Shown in pieces: positions 1 through 7,286 of a stretch of DNA of 33,913 nt. Positions within the stretch are counted from its first letter, which is position 1. Every line of letters begins with the position of its first letter. The stretch is from RGIG2094 sp045660065 (lineage in GTDB: Bacteria > Bacillota > Clostridia > RGIG6154). The stretch lies in contig JAZRDC010000103.1 in assembly GCA_045660065.1 (NCBI GenBank), positions 1 to 33,913 of the forward strand, given 5' to 3'. The notes below the pieces were generated by a model, which worked only from the letters and a program-made list of their open reading frames with translations, was not told the origin of the DNA and did not search any database. Position numbers and translations under genes: made by a program.

Positions 1-108
1 AAAAATTTCTATACATTATTTATTTTATAACTTTTATACCCCAATGTCAATTAATTATGTAAAAAGATATGCTAATTTTTTCAAATTCCGCGTTTTTATA
101 ATTTTTTG

Positions 109-137
109 TTGAAAAAAGGCGGATGATTGTGTATAAT
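109..137 (+). promoter_or_regulatory. Sigma-A promoter of the DD-carboxypeptidase gene
   Basis: TTGAAA at 109-114, a 17-bp spacer and TATAAT at 132-137, about 30 bp before the start codon at 168. The first 108 bases of the window are AT-rich and I see no gene in them. Confidence 0.8.
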
Positions 138-167
138 TATAGTAAATAAATAAACGGAGAAAAAAGA

Positions 168-1505
168 ATGAAAAAATCAATTTTTACCTTTATAATGGCA
201 ATGATTTTGTGCCTTACCATTTCACAACCTGCCTTTGTAGTACAGGCGGAAACTAATCCTGTATTTATGGAACTTGCCTCTGCTACACCGCCAAACACTC
301 AAAATGCCGATGCGGCCATGCTTGTTGATATGAACTCGGGCAGACTTTTATATGGCAAAAATATTGATAAAAAGGTGTTCCCCGCAAGTACAACCAAAAT
401 AATGACAGGGATACTTGCAATCGAAATGGGAAATTTCGAGGAAATTGTAACTGCAAGTTACGAAGCCATTGCACCTATCACAATGGACGATTCCCAAATC
501 GGAATCCGCATTGGTGAAAAGTTAAGTATGGAACAGTTGGTAAATGCCTTGCTTATACCTTCTGCAAATGATGCCGCAAATGTTATAGCGGTGCATCTTG
601 CAGGTTCTATGGATGGTTTTGTTGAACTTATGAACAAAAAAGCCGCCGAACTTGGTATGACCAACACCCACTTTGTAAACACCTGCGGTATGCACGATGA
701 CAATCACTACACCACCGTCCGAGACCTTTCTGTACTTGCTCAGTATGCAATGAAAAACGAAACATTCCGCAACATTGTAAAAACTTCTGTATATAAGATA
801 CCGCCTACAAACAAGTATGAAGAACAGCGTATTCTTACAAGCACAAACCTGTTTTTAAGTTCTGCATTTCATAAAAATCCATACTGCGTGGGAATTAAAA
901 CAGGCCGCACATCAAAAGCAGGGTACTGCCTTGTATCTTCTGCACAAAAGGACGGTATGTATCTTCTTTCGGTAGTTATGGGCTGTGATAATGCTGACAC
1001 AGAGGCAAACGCATATTCTTATACAAATTCAAAATCCCTTTTCGATTTTGCTTATAAAAACTATGTAAATAAAGTGGTAGCGGCACCTGATGATGTTGTT
1101 CACACCGCAAAGGTTTATGAAGCAAAGAAAAAAACTCCTGTAAACCTTACTGTTGATAACACCATTAATGCCCTTGTTCCAACGGATAATAACAATCCGG
1201 CAGAAATTGAAACAAGTTTAAATCTGCCTGAAAAAATTCCCGCACCAATAACTGCAGGAAGTGTACTTGGAACTGTTACATATTCATATAACGGCTCTGT
1301 CCTGGGCACGGCAAATCTTGTTGCAATAAATGATGTGGAAAGAAACGAATTTATTCACATAATCCACATAATCGGAAGATTTATCATAAACCCCTGGTTC
1401 TTTATTCCTGCTATAATCTTATTGATAATACTTCACTTGAACAGAAAAGCAAGAATAAAGAAAAAGCAGCGCAAAGAGCGCCGCAAACAATATATGGAAG
1501 AATAA
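168..1505 (+). CDS. D-alanyl-D-alanine carboxypeptidase (DacF/PBP5-type, S11 family)
   Basis: Serine DD-carboxypeptidase that removes the terminal D-Ala from peptidoglycan stem peptides on the outer face of the membrane. A signal peptide covers about residues 1-27. All three penicillin-binding motifs are intact: S74-T-T-K77, S132-A-N134 and K244-T-G246. A PBP5-like C-terminal beta domain follows (about 295-385), then one membrane segment (about 400-425) and a strongly basic cytoplasmic tail. Length (445 aa) is normal for Clostridia. The ATG at 168 follows GGAGA and is preceded by a consensus promoter. It is a single-gene unit closed by a terminator. It is the intact reference for the degenerate homologue at 17901-19178. 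The exact subgroup (DacF, DacB or DacA) cannot be settled here. Confidence 0.93.
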   Translation: MKKSIFTFIMAMILCLTISQPAFVVQAETNPVFMELASATPPNTQNADAAMLVDMNSGRLLYGKNIDKKVFPASTTKIMTGILAIEMGNFEEIVTASYEAIAPITMDDSQIGIRIGEKLSMEQLVNALLIPSANDAANVIAVHLAGSMDGFVELMNKKAAELGMTNTHFVNTCGMHDDNHYTTVRDLSVLAQYAMKNETFRNIVKTSVYKIPPTNKYEEQRILTSTNLFLSSAFHKNPYCVGIKTGRTSKAGYCLVSSAQKDGMYLLSVVMGCDNADTEANAYSYTNSKSLFDFAYKNYVNKVVAAPDDVVHTAKVYEAKKKTPVNLTVDNTINALVPTDNNNPAEIETSLNLPEKIPAPITAGSVLGTVTYSYNGSVLGTANLVAINDVERNEFIHIIHIIGRFIINPWFFIPAIILLIILHLNRKARIKKKQRKERRKQYMEE

Positions 1506-1510
1506 AAATA

Positions 1511-1541
1511 AAAAGCCAAGAAAAATTCTTGGCTTTTTGTT
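1511..1541. terminator. Bidirectional rho-independent terminator
   Basis: Inverted repeat with arms AAAAGCCAAGAA (1511-1522) and TTCTTGGCTTTT (1526-1537) around an AAA loop, with T-rich sequence after it on both strands. It lies between convergent genes and can serve both. Confidence 0.85.
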
Positions 1542-1563
1542 TTTGAATTTTATTCCGAAACTA

Positions 1564-2430
1564 TTAAAGTCCTTTTTCTTCTGCCCATTCGTTGAATACT
1601 GATACGTTTTCAGCAAGCTGGTCATGGTCTCTCTGGAAGATACCCATTGTAGCAAAGTCGTTTGGCTTAAGTGATGTGAAGATTGTATCGTAAGCATCTT
1701 TAATAAGCACTCTTCTATCTGCTTCTTCTTTTTCTGCAAGCATCTGACCGCCTGCAAAGATTTTGAATGCGATAATAGGCTTATCAATTTTCTTTAATGT
1801 GTCAAGCATAACCGCTCTGTCACCAGGGATAATAGCTTTGATATCTGACTTACTCTTTCCTGTGATAAATCCGCTGTCCTGACCTTCACGATTTCTTCTT
1901 AAATTATACATACAAGCCATATAGAAGTCCGCACCCCAGCCTTCTTTTTCGCAAAGCTCAATAAGTTCAGGTCTGTGTGTACCAAAGCCTGTTTTAATGC
2001 CTGATGATTTAAGGCAGTTAAGCATACCGATGATTTCGTGGTTTTTGTCTGTTTCAAATCTAACGTCTGTGTATGTACCTGAGAGGTAGATACCGATAGG
2101 GTCAACACTCATCATCTGTCTGATTGACATTTTAGCAAGGTCATAGTTTAACATAAATGGTGCAAATGTCTGGAAAATGAAGTTCATTTTACCACCATTG
2201 CTTCTATAATGTTCTAAAATTCTGATGATGTATGGATCAGCCAATGGGAGCATTGTGTTAATTCCCAATTCTTCCATTTCGTGCATTGCTTCTAAAATTT
2301 TATCCTCTGTGTGATAATTTTTCATATCTTTGCCAGGGATAATATGTGTAATGTAAGAATGACCATTAAACGGGTTATCACCGCAGATAAGTTTTGATAC
2401 TTGTGTACCGAAAAAATCTACATATTTCAT
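1564..2430 (-). CDS. Unassigned protein of the GDNPFNG family, second tandem copy
   Basis: 288 aa, no signal peptide or membrane segment, so probably cytoplasmic. I do not recognise a named function. It opens with MKYVDFFG and has a conserved GDNPFNGHSYITH stretch (about 17-29), LGINTMLPLADPYIIR (about 55-70), a GTHRPE motif, a FYMACMYN motif and KPIIAFKIFAGGQ near residue 215-230. Alternating beta-strand and helix patterns, with polar motifs at strand ends, suggest a TIM-barrel enzyme (inference). It is strikingly similar by eye along its whole length to the gene at 2457-3302, 26 bp upstream, so the two are a tandem duplication. The start has a good AAGGAG site. Closeness to an AraC regulator hints at sugar or metabolite handling; a distant aldo/keto-reductase-like or isomerase-like barrel is possible. 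Confidence 0.75.
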   Translation of the reverse strand: MKYVDFFGTQVSKLICGDNPFNGHSYITHIIPGKDMKNYHTEDKILEAMHEMEELGINTMLPLADPYIIRILEHYRSNGGKMNFIFQTFAPFMLNYDLAKMSIRQMMSVDPIGIYLSGTYTDVRFETDKNHEIIGMLNCLKSSGIKTGFGTHRPELIELCEKEGWGADFYMACMYNLRRNREGQDSGFITGKSKSDIKAIIPGDRAVMLDTLKKIDKPIIAFKIFAGGQMLAEKEEADRRVLIKDAYDTIFTSLKPNDFATMGIFQRDHDQLAENVSVFNEWAEEKGL

Positions 2431-2456
2431 AATATTAACTCTCCTTTATAATTTTT

Positions 2457-3302
2457 TTATTTCGCCCATTCATTAAAGAGTTCAACATTTTCTCTAAGTT
2501 GATCTTCGTCTCTCTGGAACACGCCCATAGCAGCGAAATCATTTTCTTTAAGTTGTGGGAAAATTTCTTCATAAACGCCCTTAATTGCATCTTTCTTTTC
2601 CTGACCTTTAAGGTGGCAAAGCATCTGACCGCCTGCAAAAATCTTAAATGCAATAACAGGTTTTTCAACTGCCTGAAGAGTTTCAAGCATAATCGGTCTG
2701 TCGCAACCGTAGAAAGTAAGTGTGTCTTTTGTTTTACCTGTTAAGAATCCGCTTGGTTCGCCTTCTCTGCCACGTCTGCCATTGTGCATACAAGCTAAAT
2801 AGAAGTCAACTTCCCAGCCTTCTTTTTCAGATTTTTTAATAACGTCCGGTCTGTGTGTACCAAGACCTACAGGAATACCAGGCATCCATTCTCTGAACTG
2901 TGCAATCTGCGCCAATGTTTTTGCATCGTCGCCTGATTCGTGGTTAAAATCAGTTGTAGTTCCCTGATGATAAATACCGATAGTATTGTTAAGAGAAAGC
3001 ATTGCTCTCGCACTAACTGCCTGATTCATAGGCATATATGGCTGGAAAATATACTGCATTTTACCGCCTGAACGTTCAAATTCTTTTAAAACTCTGATAA
3101 TATAAGGGTCTGCCAATGGAAGCATTGTGTTAATTCCGAGATCCTGAATTTCAAACAAAGTTTTTAAAATGTTTTCAGTTGTGTAAAACTCAACCATTTC
3201 AGAGCCGGGGGTAATATGTGTGATGTAAGAATGTCCGTTAAATGGGTTATCCCCTACTATAAGTTTAGAAACCTTATTTCCAAAAAAATCTACATATTTC
3301 AT
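2457..3302 (-). CDS. Unassigned protein of the GDNPFNG family, first tandem copy
   Basis: 281 aa, cytoplasmic, paralogue of the gene directly downstream. It shares MKYVDFFG, GDNPFNGHSYITH, LGINTMLPLADPYIIR, GTHRP, FYLACMHN, KPVIAFKIFAGGQML and a C-terminal NDFAAMG/FQRDEDQL block. I chose the ATG at 3302 because it matches the paralogue's first residues and follows GGAAGGAG; a start 18 bp upstream would place the Shine-Dalgarno inside the gene. It has its own promoter (3338-3365) carrying the same element as the AraC gene's promoter. Conserved Asp, His and Arg residues in the shared motifs are plausible catalytic residues, but nothing in the sequence identifies a substrate. Confidence 0.75.
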   Translation of the reverse strand: MKYVDFFGNKVSKLIVGDNPFNGHSYITHITPGSEMVEFYTTENILKTLFEIQDLGINTMLPLADPYIIRVLKEFERSGGKMQYIFQPYMPMNQAVSARAMLSLNNTIGIYHQGTTTDFNHESGDDAKTLAQIAQFREWMPGIPVGLGTHRPDVIKKSEKEGWEVDFYLACMHNGRRGREGEPSGFLTGKTKDTLTFYGCDRPIMLETLQAVEKPVIAFKIFAGGQMLCHLKGQEKKDAIKGVYEEIFPQLKENDFAAMGVFQRDEDQLRENVELFNEWAK

Positions 3303-3337
3303 AAAAACAACTCCTTCCACTTCAGTGGTATACTTTT

Positions 3338-3375
3338 ATTATAATTAACATTATAAAAATATCAAGCAAAATTGT
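3338..3375 (-). promoter_or_regulatory. Promoter and putative AraC site for the GDNPFNG pair
   Basis: On the minus strand: -35 TTGATA (3365-3360), 16-bp spacer, -10 TATAAT (3343-3338). The 14-bp element ACAATTTTGCTTGA (3375-3362) overlaps the -35 box. The identical 14 bases sit in the same position relative to the -35 box of the AraC gene promoter (4307-4294). Confidence 0.7.
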
Positions 3376-3393
3376 CATAAAAACTGGAAATTT

Positions 3394-4032
3394 TTAATCT
3401 TTTTTCACTTTTTTTAAATATTCTGAAGGGGTTACACCCATTTCTCTCTTATATGCGTAGTTAAATGTGCGCAGCGATGAAAATCCGCTTTCAAATGCAG
3501 CATTTGAAATTGTAGAGCCGCTCTCTAACAATTTATTGCTGTGATTTATACGAAGTGAATTTACATATGAGTTAACGCTCTCTTCCGCATATTTTGAAAA
3601 TATATCAGATACAGTACCACGGCTTATGCAAAGTGCATCCGCAATTGAAGATACATTAATATTTTCAGCAAAATGTCTGTTGATATATTCCGCAATTCTG
3701 TAAAACTCCTGACGCTGTCTTTTGTTAAGGGTTGAACTGTCTTGTGCGGGGAAATGCTTCATAAGTAAAAAGTAAAGTGCGGCACAAAGACTCCTGAAAT
3801 ACGGATTATCCTCACTTTTAACGCTGATCTCTTGTTCTTCAAGTAATTTAAACAAAACCCCAAGATTTTCATTAAGATCAGGAACTGCATCCATTTCCTT
3901 TGCAGAAATATGCATTTTAAGAGGAGTTACCGTAATTCCCGAAGAAAGCAAAATGCTTATAGGGAACTGGCATACTGTGATGTAACTTTCAGTATTCGGA
4001 ATAAATCTGTGCACAGAATGTTCGCCGAACAC
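3394..4032 (-). CDS. AraC-family transcriptional regulator (intact frame)
   Basis: The C-terminal ~100 residues are a classic AraC/XylS DNA-binding domain with two helix-turn-helix units: the first around INVSSIADALCISRGTVSDI, the second around SISNAAFESGFSSLRTF-like sequence, ending in GVTPSEYLKK. The first legal start in this frame is a GTG at 4032, but this would cut an AraC sensor cupin in half. The same frame stays open upstream to about 4206 and encodes the missing cupin part (HWHEKVEICFIGQGDF), so the true gene almost certainly begins further upstream in another frame (see 4033-4216). It lies directly upstream of the GDNPFNG pair, which it probably controls. Ligand unknown. Confidence 0.85.
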   Translation of the reverse strand: MFGEHSVHRFIPNTESYITVCQFPISILLSSGITVTPLKMHISAKEMDAVPDLNENLGVLFKLLEEQEISVKSEDNPYFRSLCAALYFLLMKHFPAQDSSTLNKRQRQEFYRIAEYINRHFAENINVSSIADALCISRGTVSDIFSKYAEESVNSYVNSLRINHSNKLLESGSTISNAAFESGFSSLRTFNYAYKREMGVTPSEYLKKVKKD

Positions 4033-4216
4033 AACAATATCTCCGGCTGAAGCGTTTATATATTCACCGTCTGAGAAAAAAGTGAAATCGCCCTGTCCGA
4101 TGAAACAAATTTCTACTTTTTCATGCCAGTGAAAAAAAACTATTCGAACTGTTTTTTGTGTAAATTCTGCTTTTACAAGAAAGATCCGATTTGCGTTTTT
4201 CTCTAATTATTTCCAC
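4033..4216 (-). other. Frameshifted 5' end of the AraC regulator gene
   Basis: The regulator's frame continues upstream through HWHEKVEICFIGQGDF and LVKAEFTQKTVRI, which is typical AraC N-terminal cupin sequence, up to a stop at 4207-4209, with no ATG, GTG or TTG. A GTG at 4216 with AGGTAGG upstream opens a different frame (reading V-E-I-I-R-E-K). Removing one A from the run of five As at 4200-4196 joins the two frames into V-E-I-I-R-E-N-A-N-R-I-F-L-V-K-A. This is either a real inactivating indel or a base-calling error in the A-run. Confidence 0.65.
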
Positions 4217-4268
4217 AATAATCCTACCTTTTTTGATTCACATAAAAACTATATCCCTATTCAACTAT

Positions 4269-4326
4269 ATTATATATCATTTATAGTACTTTTTCAAGCA
4301 AAATTGTATTCAAATATAGCAAAATT
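4269..4326 (-). promoter_or_regulatory. Promoter and putative autoregulatory site of the AraC gene
   Basis: On the minus strand: -35 TTGAAA (4297-4292), exactly 17 bp, -10 TATAAT (4274-4269). The 14-bp element ACAATTTTGCTTGA (4307-4294) runs into the -35. A second AATTTTGCT (4326-4318) lies 21 bp, two helical turns, further upstream, a half-site spacing common for AraC proteins. Confidence 0.7.
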
Positions 4327-4328
4327 TC

Positions 4329-4360
4329 AAAAAAGACGACCCTCTTAAAGAAGGTCGTCC
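4329..4360 (-). terminator. Rho-independent terminator of the SLH protein gene
   Basis: Stem GACGACC (4335-4341) with GGTCGTC (4353-4359). Read on the minus strand it is followed by TTTTTT. It separates the SLH gene from the AraC gene downstream. Confidence 0.85.
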
Positions 4361-4374
4361 TTGCAGTCTGCCAA

Positions 4375-7059
4375 TTATTGAATTACGAGTATAAATCTTG
4401 TTGTATTGTTTCTGATGTATGTATATACTCTTGAAGCGCCTGTTGCTGAACTTACATAACCTGCGATTGAATCAATTGTACCAACTGTCAATCTGTTAGG
4501 TGATGTTTCAGATACTGTTGTGTCAAGAACAAAAATCTTTGTGCTTGTAGCAAGCGGAACTGTGTATGTAGGTGTGCTTACTAATGTAGCATCTGCTGCA
4601 ACATCATAAGGTGTGATTGTAACACGTTCTTCGTCGCGGGCATAAACTGTACCAAAAATAGTTTTGTAACTGTTTGTTGAATCAGATTGTGTATAATATC
4701 TTGTTGCTGCCCCTTCAACAGGAAGGTTATCAAAATCAAATGCAGGTGCTACCGCTTTGATATAACCCTTTGCGTCAAATTCAAGTTTCAATACATCGCC
4801 TTTGTTGTAACCTGCAAGAATACTTGAATCTGTTGTGTAATATGTTTTGTCAGCGCCGTCAACCTTACAAGCAAGTGTTGTAAGTGTTTCGCCGTCTTTG
4901 ATTGTATCTTTTACAGAATCAATAAGTGCGAAAGTAACCAATGTATCACTGAGAGTGATAGTTGAAGGTGAACCGTAAACAATTACAATTGCAGGAACAT
5001 TTGTTTCTGAACAGTCATATGCTTCAAAAGCATAATTTGAGCCATTTTTGAGTTTTGAATATGTGCCTGCTGAATATTCATCAGTGTCATATCTGTCATC
5101 AGGGATGAAGATAACCTTTGTTGATGTTGAAAGTGTTACATCTGTACCAAGCTGTCTGTTTGTAGATGTATATTTTACATTCTGCTGATAAGGTCTTGAA
5201 AGTACCAATGTTTTATCAGAGTCGCCTGATGGCTGCATTGTGTAAATGTTATCAACCTGACCGCTTGAGTTTGTTGTATATTTGATAAGCTGTGCTCTTG
5301 TTGCATTTGCTGCAGAAGCATCAAGATTTGTTGCAGCGTTTGCAGTATCTAACACGTCAGGAACCTGATCGTAAGTATATGATGTTCCGTTGATTTTAAC
5401 TCTTGTTGCACCTTTTAACACGATTGTGTTGTTGTCAGGTGTGTAAATCTTAAACTGTGCATATTCATTTTTTGCAAGACCGTCTGCATCAACTAAGTAA
5501 CCATATTTTGTAGTTGCCGCAATTGATGTAACTGATGCTGCAAGGATTTTGTTGTTTGAATCCAGGTATGCAGTAACTTTATCACCGATAGCCATAGCCT
5601 CTGATGGTTTTGCTGTAAGGTATCTTGCATATGCGTTTGAATATTCATATACCTGACCTGCAATAATAACTTCGCCGTAGCCAGGGTTCATTGATGTAAC
5701 ATTACCTGATATTGTGTTTGTTACGATTTCAATGTTGAATGCCTGTCTTCCAACAGGTGAAAGACTTGCAGATACTAAAAGTACATCGCCTTTTCTGATC
5801 TGAGAAAAGTCAACTTCTGTGTTTGCTTTTGTGATTTTAACATCAATCTGACCTGTTGCCACATTAAGATTAAGTGACTGAGCCTGATTGTATTCGTTGT
5901 AAACAATTTTCTTTGCTGTATCAACTGATGAAACAACATAAACTTCTGTTGAATCGATAATCAAAACATCATAATATCCGTTTCCGTTGTTATCGATAAG
6001 TTTGATTGAACCTGCGTCAGGTTTGAGTGCACTTGTGATATTTGCAACATATTTACCATTGTAAATAGCACTTACTTTATCTGTGCCCGGTTCAAATTCA
6101 TATGTTTCAAAAGTGCTTGTTTCGTCAACATCAGGATAATACTCAAGTTTTGTAGCATAGAGATCTTTAATCTGATCTGAAGAAACTGTTACTTCTGAGT
6201 TTTTGTTTGTAAGTCTTGCAGAAACAAGAACTTTGTCTCCGCCGTCGTTTTTGTAGTAGTAGTTAATCTGCTTACCGAAGTAATCTTTTGCAGATGTTTC
6301 ACCTACTCTGAACTTGGTTGCATAATCAATCTGCACTTCGTCAGATGTAATACCTGAAGCGTTTGATTTCAAAGCCTTACCTTCAACACCTGTAACAATA
6401 CCTGTGCCTTCTGTGTATCTTAACTTTTCAGTAAGAAGATTACGGCCTTCTTCAACTTCTGTTTCTGCCAAAGTAACTTCCAAAGAGTTAGCAACAAGCT
6501 GAGCGATAATTTCGCGTGTTGCAGGAAGTGCCTGAGGTGCTTCTGCATTGTTTAAAATACCAAAGCCTCTTGCAACTGCTATGTAACCGTTAGGCCATCC
6601 GCCCTGTTCGATAGCAGAAGCATCGTAACCCAAAGCACAAACAATCATTTTAACTGCCTGTTCAAAAGTTACATTTTCTTTTGGTCTGAATGTTCCATCG
6701 TCAAAACCTTTGATAATACCAAGGTCGTAAGCGATTTTTGTAGCCTTGATACTCCAGTCAGCCGCAGTTGATGGTGTAACATCAGGGAACGGATATTCTG
6801 TAACTGCAACATCAAGAGCGCCAAGACCCAATACACGAGTCATAATAACGCTGAATTCCTCACGGCTGATGTTTGCTTTTGGTCTGAATGTATCAGCGCC
6901 GGCATCACCTTTGATTATTCCAAAGTCTGCCAATGTGTAGATTGCATTTTTGTAGTTGCTGTTGTTTGGTACGTCACTGAAAGTTGTTGTAGCCGCGGTA
7001 ACCGGCAAATAAACTGTGAGCATTGCAACAGCAAGAAGAACAGAAATAATTTTCTTCAT
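4375..7059 (-). CDS. SLH-domain cell-surface protein
   Basis: 894 aa secreted protein. Signal peptide about 1-23 (MKKIISVLLAVAML...). Then SLH domain 1 (about 26-80, with FRP and SREEF), SLH domain 2 (about 90-145, GIIKGFDDGTFRP) and a weaker third (about 150-195), which together usually bind secondary wall polymers and anchor the protein to the wall. Residues 200-894 are Ser/Thr/Asp/Val-rich, predicted mostly beta, with no recognised enzymatic motif. The start has AAAGGA, and a TTGACA promoter lies 49-77 bp upstream. It is monocistronic with its own terminator, which fits a highly expressed surface-layer-type protein. Its function beyond attachment is unknown. Confidence 0.88.
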   Translation of the reverse strand: MKKIISVLLAVAMLTVYLPVTAATTTFSDVPNNSNYKNAIYTLADFGIIKGDAGADTFRPKANISREEFSVIMTRVLGLGALDVAVTEYPFPDVTPSTAADWSIKATKIAYDLGIIKGFDDGTFRPKENVTFEQAVKMIVCALGYDASAIEQGGWPNGYIAVARGFGILNNAEAPQALPATREIIAQLVANSLEVTLAETEVEEGRNLLTEKLRYTEGTGIVTGVEGKALKSNASGITSDEVQIDYATKFRVGETSAKDYFGKQINYYYKNDGGDKVLVSARLTNKNSEVTVSSDQIKDLYATKLEYYPDVDETSTFETYEFEPGTDKVSAIYNGKYVANITSALKPDAGSIKLIDNNGNGYYDVLIIDSTEVYVVSSVDTAKKIVYNEYNQAQSLNLNVATGQIDVKITKANTEVDFSQIRKGDVLLVSASLSPVGRQAFNIEIVTNTISGNVTSMNPGYGEVIIAGQVYEYSNAYARYLTAKPSEAMAIGDKVTAYLDSNNKILAASVTSIAATTKYGYLVDADGLAKNEYAQFKIYTPDNNTIVLKGATRVKINGTSYTYDQVPDVLDTANAATNLDASAANATRAQLIKYTTNSSGQVDNIYTMQPSGDSDKTLVLSRPYQQNVKYTSTNRQLGTDVTLSTSTKVIFIPDDRYDTDEYSAGTYSKLKNGSNYAFEAYDCSETNVPAIVIVYGSPSTITLSDTLVTFALIDSVKDTIKDGETLTTLACKVDGADKTYYTTDSSILAGYNKGDVLKLEFDAKGYIKAVAPAFDFDNLPVEGAATRYYTQSDSTNSYKTIFGTVYARDEERVTITPYDVAADATLVSTPTYTVPLATSTKIFVLDTTVSETSPNRLTVGTIDSIAGYVSSATGASRVYTYIRNNTTRFILVIQ

Positions 7060-7107
7060 TTAACTTCATCCTTTCTTTAAATGTGAATAATTTTGCAAGC
7101 TATCTAC

Positions 7108-7136
7108 AGTTTACCAAAAAATCAACCTTATGTCAA
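7108..7136 (-). promoter_or_regulatory. Sigma-A promoter of the SLH protein gene
   Basis: Minus strand TTGACA (7136-7131), 17-bp spacer, TAAACT (7113-7108). It is divergent from the murD promoter. Confidence 0.75.
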
Positions 7137-7226
7137 CAAAAATTAAAGGTTTTTTTGTTTAAAAAAGCCATTTTCAAGCGGTTTTTACTTATTTTGCACC
7201 AAAATTTTGCCCGAGCATCAAAAAAG

Positions 7227-7264
7227 TTGATTTTAACAGTCATTTGTGATATACTGAAGTATAT
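7227..7264 (+). promoter_or_regulatory. murD operon promoter with a palindrome over the -10
   Basis: TTGATT (7227-7232), 17 bp, TATACT (7250-7255). The -10 lies inside a perfect inverted repeat ATATACT-GA-AGTATAT (7249-7264), a possible operator. Confidence 0.75.
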
Positions 7265-7286
7265 ATGTTTTCAAGGGAGTTTTTTT

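Noticed and set aside
4190..4205. Programmed -1 ribosomal frameshift in the AraC gene
   Set aside because: The shift needed is +1, the A-run is only five long, and no downstream pseudoknot is evident; an indel or sequencing error is simpler.
7083..7286. N-terminal extension of MurD by about 68 residues
   Set aside because: It contains both divergent promoters. The ATG at 7287 has a good ribosome site and gives the normal MurD length.
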